DNA of 64,000 bases, from NCBI RefSeq assembly GCF_024399335.1, contig NZ_CP075339.1, forward strand, positions 1,302,001-1,366,000, in the 5' to 3' direction. Positions within the stretch are counted from its first letter, which is position 1; each line of letters opens with the position of its first letter. The notes beneath the pieces are model-generated. The model was not told the DNA's origin and did not search any database. It worked only from the letters and a program-made list of their open reading frames with translations. The stretch comes from Leucobacter aridicollis. Lineage in GTDB: Bacteria; Actinomycetota; Actinomycetes; Actinomycetales; Microbacteriaceae. A program made the position numbers and the translations under genes. Below, one piece after another: positions 49,737-59,801 of this stretch.

Positions 49737-50864
49737 TTACGCGTTTGCTGCGAGAACCTCGTCGACTGCCTTGAAGGGCAGCTCGGGGAACGCGTCAACG
49801 ACGCCCTTGAAGGTGATGACACCGTCGTGAGCGTTCAGGCCCTTTGCGAGTGCCTCATCGGCCTGCAGTGCCTTGACCCAGCCCTTGTCGGCGAGTGCGA
49901 CGACGTAGGGGAGGGTTGCGTTGGTGAGCGCAGCGGTCGAGGTCTCGGGAACCGCGCCAGGCATGTTCGCGACGCAGTAGTAGATCGAGTTGTGCACCGG
50001 GAAGGTGGGATCGTCGTGCGTGGTCGGGCGCGAGTTCTCGAAGCAGCCGCCCTGGTCGATCGCGATGTCGACGAGTACCGAGCCGGCCTTCATCTGAGCA
50101 ACCATCTCGTCGGTGACGAGCTTCGGTGCCTTCTCACCCGGGATGAGGACCGAGCCGATGACGAGGTCAGCGTCCTTCAGTGCCTCGGTGATGTTGTGAG
50201 CGTTCGAGGTGCGGGTCTGGATACGACCGTTGAACTCGTCCTCGAGCTGCTTGAGGCGGGGGATCGCGATGTCGATTACGGTGACCTCTGCGCCCATACC
50301 GTACGCGATGCGTGCAGCCTGCTCGCCTGCAGCGCCGCCGCCGATGACGACGACCTTGCCACGGCGGGTAGCGGTGACGCCACCGAGGAGGATGCCGCGG
50401 CCGCCGTTTGCCTTCATGAGCGAGTATGCGCCGACCTGCACCGAGAGACGACCAGCGACCTCAGACATGGGGGCGAGGAGCGGAAGGCCGCGGTTCGCGA
50501 GCTGCACGGTCTCGTACGCGATGGCGGTGGTGCCCGACTTCACGACTGCCTCGGAGAGGGTCTTGTCTGCCGCGAGGTGCAGGTAGGTGAAGAGCACCTG
50601 GTCCTTGCGCATCTTGTCGTACTCGGAAGCGATGGGCTCCTTGACCTTGAGGATCATGTCGCTGTCAGCCCACACCTGGTCGGCCGAGGGGACGATCGTC
50701 GCGCCTGCGGCTACGTACTCATCGTCAGTGATGGCCGAGCCGAGGCCGGCGCCAGCCTGCACGAGTACTTCGTGGCCGCGGCGCTTGAGTTCGAACACGC
50801 CCGCCTGCGTGATGGCGACGCGGTTCTCGTTGTTCTTGATTTCGGTGGGAATACCGACGCGCAT
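49737..50864 (-). CDS. ald: Alanine dehydrogenase
   Basis: A 375-residue NAD-dependent enzyme converting L-alanine to pyruvate and ammonia. Motifs: N-terminal [33 protein letters not shown] with the catalytic His, [29 protein letters not shown], dinucleotide-binding [28 protein letters not shown] and [13 protein letters not shown] with the catalytic Asp. Length equals the family norm. ATG 50864 has GGAG six bases upstream; the longer frame is not needed. Divergent from the Lrp-type regulator, the arrangement of ald and aldR in mycobacteria. Confidence 0.95.
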   Translation of the reverse strand: MRVGIPTEIKNNENRVAITQAGVFELKRRGHEVLVQAGAGLGSAITDDEYVAAGATIVPSADQVWADSDMILKVKEPIASEYDKMRKDQVLFTYLHLAADKTLSEAVVKSGTTAIAYETVQLANRGLPLLAPMSEVAGRLSVQVGAYSLMKANGGRGILLGGVTATRRGKVVVIGGGAAGEQAARIAYGMGAEVTVIDIAIPRLKQLEDEFNGRIQTRTSNAHNITEALKDADLVIGSVLIPGEKAPKLVTDEMVAQMKAGSVLVDIAIDQGGCFENSRPTTHDDPTFPVHNSIYYCVANMPGAVPETSTAALTNATLPYVVALADKGWVKALQADEALAKGLNAHDGVITFKGVVDAFPELPFKAVDEVLAANA

Positions 50865-51062
50865 GATCTTCTCCAAATAAATGCGTAACGGGTGTGTAGT
50901 TTGCATCGCGGTATCCGTTGAAGTTCGTCTACAAAAGGGTCGAAACAGCGGATGTGGCGCGATAGACTTGAAGTATATTCGATATCCGCAGAGGTTTGGT
51001 GAATTCTCTTCGGAATCAGTTGTTGAGCCCGCCGCACATGAAGTGGAAGAGGAAATTCACGC
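50865..51062. promoter_or_regulatory. Divergent ald/AldR control region
   Basis: The 198-base region between ald and the Lrp-type gene has an AT-rich centre around 50961-50986 including ATATTCGATAT, with ATAT arms. I see no certain -10/-35 set; AldR-type regulators bind here in related species. Confidence 0.4.
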
Positions 51063-51545
51063 ATGGAATCGAAGAATCTTCGCCTCGAGAACGATCTAGA
51101 CGCGGTTGACCGCAAGATTATGGAAGAGCTGCAGGCGAACGGTCGGATGACGAACGCTGAGCTCGCCGAGCGTGTCGGCGTGGCTGCATCGACGTGCATC
51201 GCTCGCGTTCGCAGTCTTGTCTCCCGCCGCGTCATCACTGGGTTTACCGCCGCAGTCGACCCGCGAGCAATGGGACTCGACCTGCAGGTGCTTGTCAGTG
51301 TCACAGTGCGGTCAGGCGCGCGGCAGCGCATCGCCGAGATGAGTGACGAGCTGCGGGCGCTGCCAGAAGTTATGCAGCTCTTCTTCCTGGGTGGCGTTGA
51401 GGACTTCATCATTCACCTCGCCGCCCGCGACTCGGACCACGTGCGCGACTTCGTGATGGAGAATCTGTCCGCGCACCCAGCGGTGTCTTCCACTCGCACA
51501 AGCATCGTCTTCAGCCACCACCAGAACCCCGTTCGCCAGCCATAG
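51063..51545 (+). CDS. Lrp/AsnC-family regulator (AldR-like)
   Basis: A 160-residue regulator: HTH at about 12-65 (LDAVDRKIMEELQANGRMTNAELAERVGVAASTCIARVRSLVSRRVITGF) and an AsnC ligand-binding/dimer domain (QVLVSVTVRSGARQRIAEMSDELRALPEVMQLFFLGGVEDFIIHLAARD). Placed head-to-head with ald, it fits mycobacterial AldR, which controls alanine dehydrogenase in response to amino acids. The GAGG upstream gives a conventional start. Confidence 0.9.
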   Translation: MESKNLRLENDLDAVDRKIMEELQANGRMTNAELAERVGVAASTCIARVRSLVSRRVITGFTAAVDPRAMGLDLQVLVSVTVRSGARQRIAEMSDELRALPEVMQLFFLGGVEDFIIHLAARDSDHVRDFVMENLSAHPAVSSTRTSIVFSHHQNPVRQP

Positions 51546-51700
51546 GTGACGCCCGCAGCTCGGCCGGAGGCGGGTACGCCACCGCTGTGGCGCGCTCGCC
51601 CAGACCCGGCGTAGGCTGGAGAACGGTCGCCGCAGATCCGCGGCCGACCGCTGAATCACCAGCCGCCGGGCAGCCGGCGGGAAATGAGGGGTGGATCGCC

Positions 51701-52282
51701 GTGTCTCGTGCGCTACTGATCGTCGACGTCCAGAACGACTTTACGGAGGGCGGGGCGCTCGGAGTCGATGGCGGTGCGGCCGTCGCGGCGGGCGTGACCG
51801 AGCTGCTTCGAAACGCTCGCGAGGCCGAGCAGTACTCCCTCGTCGTCGCGTCGCGAGATTGGCACGACGCCGACAACGACAACGGCGGGCACTTTGCGGC
51901 GCCGGGAACTGATCCTGACTTTGCCGGGACCTGGCCTACTCACTGCGTCGGTGGGACCCCGGGCGCCCAGTATCACCCGGCGCTCGACATTGATCGCATC
52001 GACGTGCATGTTCGAAAGGGGATGGGCGAGCCCGCGTACTCTGCGTTCGAAGGGGTCGCGGGCGACGGCCGGACGCTCGCGGTCACGCTGCGTGAGGCCG
52101 GCGTCGACGAGCTCGACGTTGTCGGTATCGCGACCGACTACTGTGTGCGCGCCTCGGCGCTCGACGCGCAGGAGCTCGGCATGCGCGTTCGCGTTCGGGG
52201 TGACCTCATCGCTGGAGTTGCGCCTGAGACATCTGTCGCCGCCATTCGCGAGCTTGCCACTGCAGGCATCGAGATCCTGTAG
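51701..52282 (+). CDS. pncA: Nicotinamidase/pyrazinamidase
   Basis: A 193-residue isochorismatase-fold amidase. Catalytic triad residues are visible: Asp in LLIVDVQNDF, Lys in VHVRKGMGEP and Cys in GIATDYCVRASA. Metal ligands come from SRDWHDAD...GGHF. It converts nicotinamide to nicotinate in NAD salvage (and pyrazinamide to pyrazinoate). GTG 51701 starts right at VSRALLIVDVQNDF; an upstream extension of about 38 residues lacks family similarity. Confidence 0.92.
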   Translation: MSRALLIVDVQNDFTEGGALGVDGGAAVAAGVTELLRNAREAEQYSLVVASRDWHDADNDNGGHFAAPGTDPDFAGTWPTHCVGGTPGAQYHPALDIDRIDVHVRKGMGEPAYSAFEGVAGDGRTLAVTLREAGVDELDVVGIATDYCVRASALDAQELGMRVRVRGDLIAGVAPETSVAAIRELATAGIEIL

Positions 52283-52351
52283 GGAGCGGTCGCCGCGCCG
52301 CGCCCACCCGGTGAGCGGCCGCCGCGAGGACGTGTCTGCGAAGGATCGCAG

Positions 52352-53788
52352 CTAGTCAGTCACCTGCTCCGGAACGTCGACTGTTGCAGTGAGTGGCTCG
52401 CCGTTGCGCACGAGGCGGCGCTTGGTGATCTGCCAGGCGACCGCGAGCGCGACGAACCAGACTGGCGTGAACGCGAGCGGCAGCCGAGTGTCGGCAGCGA
52501 GCGACAGCGTCACGAGGATGAACGCGAAGAAGGCGAGCACGATCCACGGGGTGACGCGGGCGAGCGGGGTGCGGAACTTGGAAGTTGCATGCCGCTCCGG
52601 GTGCTTGCGCAGGTAACAAATGAAGCTGATCGCGATCATGCTCCACACGAAGATGATGAATGTGGAAGCGACAGATGTGACGAACGTGAACGCCTCGATG
52701 ACGCTCTCTCCGAGCAGCAGGATCGGCACGACCGAGAGCACGAACACTGTCGAGAAGAACACCGCACGACGTGGAACCCCGCGGGCATCGGTGAGAGCGA
52801 AACCCCGGGGAGCGTGGCCGTCGCGAGCGAGCGAATGCATCATGCGAGTGCCCGAGTAGAAGCCCGAGTTCGCGCTCGAAGCAGCTGACGTGAGTACGAC
52901 GAGGTTGATGGCGAACGCCGCAGCTGCGAACCCTGCGTACGCGAACGTCGTGACGAACGGACTCTGATCGGGGTCAAGCTTGTTCCAGGGAGTGATCGCC
53001 ATAATCACGGTGAGCGCGCCAATGTAGAAGATGAGCACGCGAACCACGATCGAGTTGATCGCGCGCGGGAGGTTGTGTGTGGGATCCTTCGTCTCTGCAG
53101 CGGCGGTGCCAACGAGTTCGACGCCGATGAATGAGAAGATTCCGAGCTGGAAACCGAGAAGGAAGCCGCTCGCGCCGAACGGGAACAGTCCGCCATGCTC
53201 CCACAGGTGCGTGAGTGACGCTGAAGTTCCAGTGTCGGGGTTCTTGAATCCGCTCACGAGCAGGAAGACCCCCGTCGCAATGAGCGCGAGGATCGCGACG
53301 ATCTTGATGAGCGAGAACCAGAACTCGAACTCGCCAAAGAACTTCACGGGCTGCAGGTTTAACAGGACAAGCACGGCAGCGGTGATGAGGGCTGGTACCC
53401 AGTTCGGGATGTCGGCGTTGATGTATGAAACGTAGCTCGTGATCGCGATGATGTCTGCGATGCAGATCACGATCCATGTCACCCAGTAGGTCCAAGAGAC
53501 GAAGAACCCCGCCCACGGCCCGATGAGGTCTTTCGCGATGTCGCCGAACGTCTTGTAGTTCAGGTTCGAGAGCAGCAGCTCACCAAGCGCCCGCATGAGC
53601 AGGAACATCATGCAGCCGATGCCCGCGTAAATGAACAGCACGGAGGGGCCCGTCAGGCTGATGACCTTTCCAGAACCGAGGAACAGGCCGGTACCGATCG
53701 CCCCGCCGATGGCGATGAGCTGCAAATGTCTGTTCGTGAGTCCGCGTTCGAGGCCGTCGTGAGCGTCTGCGGGGGCCTGTCGGGCCAT
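52352..53788 (-). CDS. cycA: Amino acid permease, CycA-like (D-Ala/D-Ser/Gly) of the APC family
   Basis: A 478-residue transporter with 12 hydrophobic segments. N-terminal LERGLTNRHLQLIAIGGAIGTGLFLGSGKVISLTGPS is the APC/AAT signature; VELVGTAAAETKDPTHNLPRAINSIVVRVLIFYIGAL and SANSGFYSGTRMMHSLARDGHAP are typical of the CycA branch. It imports alanine, glycine or D-serine with a proton. Proximity to ald and the AldR-like gene supports an alanine role, though the symbol is assigned only by resemblance and context. Confidence 0.85.
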   Translation of the reverse strand: MARQAPADAHDGLERGLTNRHLQLIAIGGAIGTGLFLGSGKVISLTGPSVLFIYAGIGCMMFLLMRALGELLLSNLNYKTFGDIAKDLIGPWAGFFVSWTYWVTWIVICIADIIAITSYVSYINADIPNWVPALITAAVLVLLNLQPVKFFGEFEFWFSLIKIVAILALIATGVFLLVSGFKNPDTGTSASLTHLWEHGGLFPFGASGFLLGFQLGIFSFIGVELVGTAAAETKDPTHNLPRAINSIVVRVLIFYIGALTVIMAITPWNKLDPDQSPFVTTFAYAGFAAAAFAINLVVLTSAASSANSGFYSGTRMMHSLARDGHAPRGFALTDARGVPRRAVFFSTVFVLSVVPILLLGESVIEAFTFVTSVASTFIIFVWSMIAISFICYLRKHPERHATSKFRTPLARVTPWIVLAFFAFILVTLSLAADTRLPLAFTPVWFVALAVAWQITKRRLVRNGEPLTATVDVPEQVTD

Positions 53789-54050
53789 TGGGCGTGTTCC
53801 GTTTCTCTGAGCTGCGTCGGGGTTCGCCGGGAGCGCGTCTCATCGTCACACGGCCACACCGACATATCACTGCGCGGTCACACGCAGCGGCATAAGAGGC
53901 CGGACGTGTGGGCACGCGCGTCACACACGCTAGCAATCGGCATGTACGCGGCGCTCGCCGCTTGAGCAAACCTTGAGACTTGAGTGGCCTTTCGGGCGCC
54001 TGTCGAAGTTGCCGGCGGGGATACCGCTGGGCCGAGTCGCGGGGCTCCGG

Positions 54051-55787
54051 CTACTCTTCGGCCATGGGCGAGAGCCGCGCCTCCTGGGCGTCGAGTGCGA
54101 GCCCCGCCGCGCGAAGCGCCTGCGAGCTGTAGCGGCCGATCGCGCGCTCCTCGATGAGTGTTGCGCGCTGCGCTTCGAGTGCGATTCTCGTCAGCCGCAG
54201 GTATGCCTCGGCGGGGGTTTCCGCGGCTTGTACCGGGATCGCCCCTGTCTCGTGGAAGCGCAGGGCGAGCGGCCCGAGAGCCGCTTTCGTTGAGATCTTC
54301 GCGCGCTGCACGACGGTATCTGGCGTCATCTGCCGGTTCGGGTCTTCGCTCTCGACGGTGAGCTCGTCGTCGATCGCTTCGAGCCCCGCGTCAACGAGGT
54401 CGTGACTGAGTGCCCGAACCTCAGTGTCGTCAGCTCCCGACTTCACACCGCGCGGCCACAACCACCGAATGACAGCCGGCAGCGTGAGGCCGTGGAGGAG
54501 GAGCGTCGCGACCGCGACGAGGAATGCGATGAGAATGATCTGCGGGCGGTACGGGACATCAGTCGAGATCGACTGCGCGGCGGCGAGCGTCACGACGCCC
54601 CGCATGGCACTCCAGGTGAGCACTACGCCGTCACGCCATCCAAGTTGCTGCTCGAGCTCGTGCTCGAGGTCGGCCTTCGCTCGGTCCTGCATGAGTTTCA
54701 GGCGGCGTTTGGCCCGCTCGTCGTCAGCGCGGCCGTTCTTCGCGAGGCGCGCCTCCATCCGCGCCAGCTCATCGCCCTTTGCTTTCCTGCGCCTCGGTTC
54801 GCCGCGCATGAGGAACACGAGCGGCACGACGAAGAGTGCGCGGGTGACGATAAGCAGCAGCACGAGCGCACCGGCGATCAGAGCGACGTGACCCAGGTGG
54901 AACGTCGAATCGGTGACCTCATTCACGAGCACGTGCAGCTGCAATCCCATGATGAGAAAGACGCCGTTCTCCAAGATGAACTGCACGGTCCGCCAGTTCA
55001 GCCGCTCGTTCGTTCGGGCGATCGCGCTGAACCGCCGTACCGAGTGATAGCCGGTGTACAAGCCCGTTACGACGACCGAGAGCACGCCGGAGGCGCCGAT
55101 GACTTCGGCGGGGATGAACGCAACGAATGGGACGACAAACGACACGAGCGTGTCGTGAACTGGGTTGTTGAGCCTGGCGCGGATCCATACGGTGAGGAAG
55201 CCCATCAGGAGTCCGACAGCGATCGCTGCGACGACCGAGAACACGAATGCGCCAGCCGCCTCCCAGAACACGAAGCTGCCTGAGACAGCCGCGAGCGCGG
55301 TGCGCAGCAGCACGAGCGACGTCGCGTCGTTCACGAGGCTCTCACCCTCGAGGATAGCTACGATGCGCTCGGGCAGCCCGAGTCGCTTGCCGATCGAGGT
55401 TGCGGCGACGGCGTCGGGTGGGCTGATGACTGCGCCGAGCGCGACGGCAGCGGGGAAGGGGAGAGCAGGCACTACGAGGTGGAGGAGCCACCCGACGAGC
55501 AACGCGGAAATGATGACGAGCAGCACCGACAGGCCGGCCACCGGTCGAAGATTTCGACGGAAGTCCACGAAGGGCACGTTCATTGCGGCCGAGTACAGCA
55601 GCGGCGGCAGCACGCCGAGCAGGATGATCTCTGGATTGATCTCGATGAGCGGAACGCCTGGCAGATAGCCGATCCCGATGCCGACGACAACGAGCACGAG
55701 CGGTGCCGCGATTCCGATACGGCCGCTGACCAGGGAGACCCCCACAAGCACGACGACGGCTGCTACTGCGACAAGTGCAAGCTCCAT
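54051..55787 (-). CDS. CPA1-family Na+/H+ antiporter (NhaP type)
   Basis: A 578-residue membrane protein. About 12 hydrophobic segments occupy the first 420 residues; LGAVISPPDAVAATSIGKRLGLP carries the CPA1 ion-binding SPPDAVA motif and EGESLVNDATSLVLLR the second conserved stretch. An intracellular basic/acidic loop (RGEPRRRKAKGDELARMEARLAKNG) separates the last helices, and a soluble C-terminal tail of about 150 residues follows. It would exchange Na+ for H+ for pH and salt balance. Confidence 0.9.
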   Translation of the reverse strand: MELALVAVAAVVVLVGVSLVSGRIGIAAPLVLVVVGIGIGYLPGVPLIEINPEIILLGVLPPLLYSAAMNVPFVDFRRNLRPVAGLSVLLVIISALLVGWLLHLVVPALPFPAAVALGAVISPPDAVAATSIGKRLGLPERIVAILEGESLVNDATSLVLLRTALAAVSGSFVFWEAAGAFVFSVVAAIAVGLLMGFLTVWIRARLNNPVHDTLVSFVVPFVAFIPAEVIGASGVLSVVVTGLYTGYHSVRRFSAIARTNERLNWRTVQFILENGVFLIMGLQLHVLVNEVTDSTFHLGHVALIAGALVLLLIVTRALFVVPLVFLMRGEPRRRKAKGDELARMEARLAKNGRADDERAKRRLKLMQDRAKADLEHELEQQLGWRDGVVLTWSAMRGVVTLAAAQSISTDVPYRPQIILIAFLVAVATLLLHGLTLPAVIRWLWPRGVKSGADDTEVRALSHDLVDAGLEAIDDELTVESEDPNRQMTPDTVVQRAKISTKAALGPLALRFHETGAIPVQAAETPAEAYLRLTRIALEAQRATLIEERAIGRYSSQALRAAGLALDAQEARLSPMAEE

Positions 55788-55866
55788 CGCCCTAGTTTCT
55801 CATGCGCGGCATGGCTCGGGAAAGTCCACGGTGTCGGCTGCGGCGGGCGCGAACGGGGGTGCCCAG

Positions 55867-57126
55867 CTATCTGGGTGCGAGTGCGATCTCCGGATCGGCC
55901 TCGCCGTAGAACGCAGCCCACGGCCTCGATGCAGAGCCGAGCGCGCCAACGTCGAGGCGTTCGCCGTCGAACGGCGTGCACGCGATGACTCGCGTCTTCG
56001 GGTCGCGCCGCCACGTACCGACTGCGCGGCCCCCGTGCACGATGGTCGCGAGAAACATGCCGTTCTTCCCAGGGATCAGATGGCCGAGGTGTCGCGCGTC
56101 AAACTGGGGCGACCGCTCCGAGAAGCCGAGGATGTGTTCGTCGAACGCTGGGAGCAGCTGCCAGTGATCGTGATCGGCGCCCGGTGACTGGGTCTCCACC
56201 GCCTCGAGCGCTTCTGGCGCGGCCCACAGTGCGCCCGCGGCACCGGTCACCCCGTCGCGCCGAGCCTCGACGATTGCCCCCTGCTCGGCCGCAAGGGCGA
56301 GCCCGTGCGCAGCGCTCGCCGCTGGGAGCATTGCCCACGACGCGAGGTCCTTGCGGCTCACCGCTCCTCGCCCGCGCACGTAGCGGGCGGCGAATTCGGC
56401 GAGCGCTTCATCGCCCGTGAGGTCACGCGGCCGCCGAATCCACTCGTCGGCGAGTACGAGGCGCGGTTCAGGATCGGCCTGCGTGCCCGCATCTTGGCGC
56501 ACTGGGCCAAACGTTGTGAGGCCGTTCTGGCACAGCCACCAAATGAGGTGGTAGCGCCAGCTCGGCTGCCAGTCGATCCCTGCGTCGGTCCATGCCTGGG
56601 CGAGTTCGGTGCGGTTGAGGCTCGTGCCAGCGAGTGCGGCGAGCGAAACCTCGGTCGCGCGATCAAGCACGGCATCGCTCATGCCGAGAAACGCACGCCG
56701 CTTTGCAGCACCGGCGACAACTCGGGGGTTCGTCAGCCGCTGCATCCACCCGATGTCCTCTGCAGGCACGAGATGGACGGTGCCGCGCATCGGCCAGGAC
56801 CTCACGATTGCGCCAGCGTTCATCGCAGCGACGACGTCGGCTGAGGTGGTGCCCGATGCACGGACGCCGACGGCCCAGCGCGACGACCGCCAGTCCTGTC
56901 CCTGCAACGCGAAAAGGTGAGATACAACGGCACGTACGCGCCCTGTGGCCGCAGTGGCGCCCGCTGCTGAGCTGGCGGCGGCCACCGCTGGGTGTGCCGC
57001 CGAGTCGGCTGGGTGCGCCGCCTGGGCGGCAGGGCGTGCCTCCAGGTCTGCTGCGTTCGCCGAGTCGAGCCCGAGCGCGTACATTCGCGCTCGGAGGAGC
57101 GCATCGTCGGTCAGCGTGAGCGCCAC
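55867..57126 (-). CDS. AlkZ-like winged-helix DNA-binding protein (HTH_42 family)
   Basis: A 419-residue protein of the HTH_42/YcaQ-AlkZ group, whose studied members are DNA glycosylases acting on crosslinks or alkylated bases. VVSHLFALQGQDWRSSRWAVGVR contains a QxQ/D motif at the place of the catalytic site of AlkZ proteins; RSWPMRGTVHLVPAEDIGWMQRLT and DEHILGFSERSPQ are further family signatures. An Ala/His-rich linker near residues 30-60 is low complexity. GTG 57126 starts three bases after the stop of the upstream OYE gene, so the two are coupled. Confidence 0.85.
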   Translation of the reverse strand: MALTLTDDALLRARMYALGLDSANAADLEARPAAQAAHPADSAAHPAVAAASSAAGATAATGRVRAVVSHLFALQGQDWRSSRWAVGVRASGTTSADVVAAMNAGAIVRSWPMRGTVHLVPAEDIGWMQRLTNPRVVAGAAKRRAFLGMSDAVLDRATEVSLAALAGTSLNRTELAQAWTDAGIDWQPSWRYHLIWWLCQNGLTTFGPVRQDAGTQADPEPRLVLADEWIRRPRDLTGDEALAEFAARYVRGRGAVSRKDLASWAMLPAASAAHGLALAAEQGAIVEARRDGVTGAAGALWAAPEALEAVETQSPGADHDHWQLLPAFDEHILGFSERSPQFDARHLGHLIPGKNGMFLATIVHGGRAVGTWRRDPKTRVIACTPFDGERLDVGALGSASRPWAAFYGEADPEIALAPR

Positions 57127-57129
57127 GGT

Positions 57130-58215
57130 TTAGAACCGTGCCCGGTGGTACTGGGGCGGAACGAGATCCGCCGCGTCTTCCGCGCGCAGCTCGGAGGCCC
57201 ACTGCAGCGGCAGGTGGGGGTTCGTGAGGAGCGGCCTGCCAAGAAAGACGACGTCGGCCTGGCCCGTCACGAGGATGCTCTCGGCCTGCTGCGCCGACGT
57301 GATGAGCCCAACCGCGCCAACTGGCAGCGGCCCGCGACCTACGCGTTCGGCTAGCGGCACCTGGTAGGAGGGGCCGACCCTCGGCGGGGCGACCGGGAGG
57401 TTGCCTGCAGATGAAACGTCGACGAGGTCTGCGCCGTCCTCGGCAAGCCACTCAGCGACACTGGCGGCCTCCTCGACCTCGAAGCCATCAGCCGTCCATT
57501 CGCTCGCCGAGATTCGCACAAGCATCGGGAGCTCAGGGTGTGCGGCCCGGACCCCGCGGACAACTTCACGCAGCAGCCGAGCTCGGTTCTCGAGTGGGCC
57601 GCCGTACTCGTCGGTGCGGTCGTTTGACAGCGGCGACAGAAACTCGTGCAACAAGTAGCCGTGAGCTGCGTGCACCTCGACGGCGTCGAAGCCCGCGCGG
57701 ACCGCGCGCCCGGCGGCGGCGACAAACGCATCGACGAGGGCGGGAAGCTCGGCGGTGTCAAGTGCCCGCGGTACCGCGTGCGCTTCGCTGAAACGAATCG
57801 CTGATGGCGCGACGGGCTCCCAGCCACCTGACTCCACGGGCTCTGTTCCCGTCGGAAGGCCTGGCCACGCCTTGTAAGTGGACGCCTTGCGGCCGGCGTG
57901 TGCGAGCTGGACAGCAATGCGGGCGCCGTGTGAGTGCGCGATATCGACGACACGGCCGAACGCCCGCTCGTGCTCCTCGCCCCAGATGCCGAGATCTTCG
58001 GGGGAAATGCGCCCTTCGGGAACGACGGCGGTTGCTTCGACAACGACGAGCCCGGCGCCACCGCGTGCAAGCCCGCCGATGTGCTGCAGGTGCCAATCTC
58101 GGGGGATTCCGTCGCGCTCTGCCACTGAGTATTGGCACATCGGAGCAACCCAAAGTCGGTTTCGGACCTGGAGCCCGCGGAGCGTGAACGGCTGGAAGAG
58201 GAGCGGATTTGCCAT
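57130..58215 (-). CDS. NADH:flavin oxidoreductase, Old Yellow Enzyme family (YqjM-like)
   Basis: A 361-residue FMN enzyme. [25 protein letters not shown] with the YqjM-type Cys, [53 protein letters not shown] and [32 protein letters not shown] are diagnostic. It reduces electron-poor double bonds with NAD(P)H. ATG 58215 is fixed by a leaderless promoter; a longer frame is antisense to the DUF2130 gene. Confidence 0.93.
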   Translation of the reverse strand: MANPLLFQPFTLRGLQVRNRLWVAPMCQYSVAERDGIPRDWHLQHIGGLARGGAGLVVVEATAVVPEGRISPEDLGIWGEEHERAFGRVVDIAHSHGARIAVQLAHAGRKASTYKAWPGLPTGTEPVESGGWEPVAPSAIRFSEAHAVPRALDTAELPALVDAFVAAAGRAVRAGFDAVEVHAAHGYLLHEFLSPLSNDRTDEYGGPLENRARLLREVVRGVRAAHPELPMLVRISASEWTADGFEVEEAASVAEWLAEDGADLVDVSSAGNLPVAPPRVGPSYQVPLAERVGRGPLPVGAVGLITSAQQAESILVTGQADVVFLGRPLLTNPHLPLQWASELRAEDAADLVPPQYHRARF

Positions 58216-58221
58216 GGCCCC

Positions 58222-58227
58222 AGGGTA
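58222..58227 (-). promoter_or_regulatory. -10 box TACCCT (minus strand) of a leaderless promoter
   Basis: On the minus strand TACCCT, six bases, then ATG 58215 of the OYE gene. Confidence 0.65.
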
Positions 58228-58335
58228 ACGACTCCCACCGACAACCGCATTGCCGACTGGGCCGCGTCGCGCACGCCGTGTCGGTCGTGCATGAGAAGCT
58301 TGGTGCAGTGTTCGAAGAGCTGCCGAGGAGATGAG

Positions 58336-59727
58336 ATGCGCGAGATCAAATGCCCACACTGTGGCGAGGCGTTCACCGTCGACGAGGCAGGCTATGCAGA
58401 CATTCTGAAGCAGGTCAGAGACGCAGAGTTCGAGCAGCAGCTGCACGACAGGCTGGAACTCGCAGAGCGCGAGAAGCTCAGCGCCCTCGAGCTTGCGCGA
58501 ACGGCAGCCGAAAGCAAACTCCGTGAAGCGGCAGCAGAGAAGGATGCCGCCATTCAGGATCTGCGGGCGAAGCTCGAAGCGGGGGAGACCGCCAAGCGCC
58601 TCGCCGTCGCGGAGGCGCTCGGCGATGTCGAGAAGCAGCGCGACGCTCTCAAAACGCAGCTTGAGCAGTCGAAGCGCGACGCGGAGGCTGCCGTTGACCT
58701 CGCTACCGCGAAGCTCGAGGCGGCGCAGCAGCGCGCCGCGGCCGAGAAGGAGGCGGAGATCCAGGCTTTGCGCGCGAAGCTCGAGTCGGTCGAGGTCGCG
58801 CAGCGGCTCGCGATCACCGAGGCGGTGAGCGTTGTCGAGCGCGAGCGCGACGAGCTCAAGAACGGGCTCGAGCGCGCCGAGCTTTCGCAGCAGCTGTCGG
58901 AGCAGGCACTGAAAGATCGCTACGAGACTCAGCTGAAAGATCGCGACGAGGCGATCGAGCGGCTCCGCGACATGAAGGCTCGGCTGTCGACAAAGATGGT
59001 GGGTGAGACACTCGAGCAGCACTGCGAGACGACGTTTAACCAGATTCGCGCGACCGCATTTCCGAACGCCTACTTCGAAAAAGACAACGACGCGTCTGGC
59101 GGCACCAAGGGCGACTACATCTTCCGTGACCTCGATGACGGGGTTGAGATCGTCTCAATCATGTTTGAGATGAAGAACGAGAACGACACGACGCAGACCA
59201 AGCAGCGAAATGAAGACTTCCTGAAGAAGCTCGATGAAGACCGGCGTGCCAAAGGGTGCGAGTACGCCGTGCTTGTGTCGCTGCTTGAACCCGAGAGTGA
59301 ACTGTACAACAGCGGCATCGTTGACGTGTCGCACAGGTTTGAGAAGATGTACGTCATCCGGCCACAGTTCTTCATTCCGATGATCACGCTGCTGCGGAAC
59401 GCCTCCCTGGGTGCGCTGCAGTACAAGTCTGAGCTCGAGCTCGTGCGGTCTCAGAACATCGACATCACAAACTTCGAGAGCGAGCTTGAAACGTTCAAGG
59501 GTGCGTTCGCCAAGAACTTCGAGCTCGCCGAGCGCCAGTTCGGTGACGCGATCGATCGGATCGACAAGTCAATTGCCGAGATGCAGAAAGTGAAAGACTT
59601 GCTCATGCGCTCGGGAAACAACCTTCGGCTCGCGAACAACAAGGCGCAAGACGTGTCAATCAAAAAGCTCACCCGCGGCAACCCGACGATGCAACACAAG
59701 TTCGCTGAGCTTGATCCCGGTGAGTAG
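58336..59727 (+). CDS. DUF2130 coiled-coil protein with nuclease-like core
   Basis: A 463-residue soluble protein. Residues 1-15 carry half a zinc ribbon (CPHCGEAF); about 25-225 form a long coiled coil rich in Glu, Ala, Lys and Arg; about 230-420 is the DUF2130 domain with [30 protein letters not shown], an arrangement (D...ExK) reminiscent of PD-(D/E)XK nucleases. The family function is not established. GAGGAG five bases before ATG 58336. It is divergent from the OYE gene and upstream of the DUF3516 helicase. Confidence 0.88.
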   Translation: MREIKCPHCGEAFTVDEAGYADILKQVRDAEFEQQLHDRLELAEREKLSALELARTAAESKLREAAAEKDAAIQDLRAKLEAGETAKRLAVAEALGDVEKQRDALKTQLEQSKRDAEAAVDLATAKLEAAQQRAAAEKEAEIQALRAKLESVEVAQRLAITEAVSVVERERDELKNGLERAELSQQLSEQALKDRYETQLKDRDEAIERLRDMKARLSTKMVGETLEQHCETTFNQIRATAFPNAYFEKDNDASGGTKGDYIFRDLDDGVEIVSIMFEMKNENDTTQTKQRNEDFLKKLDEDRRAKGCEYAVLVSLLEPESELYNSGIVDVSHRFEKMYVIRPQFFIPMITLLRNASLGALQYKSELELVRSQNIDITNFESELETFKGAFAKNFELAERQFGDAIDRIDKSIAEMQKVKDLLMRSGNNLRLANNKAQDVSIKKLTRGNPTMQHKFAELDPGE

Positions 59728-59801
59728 CCGAGCGGTCAGGCATCGTCAACGGCAGCGGGAGACGCCGCGCCCCCATCACAACCCGTCAGAGTTAGGACAC
59801 C

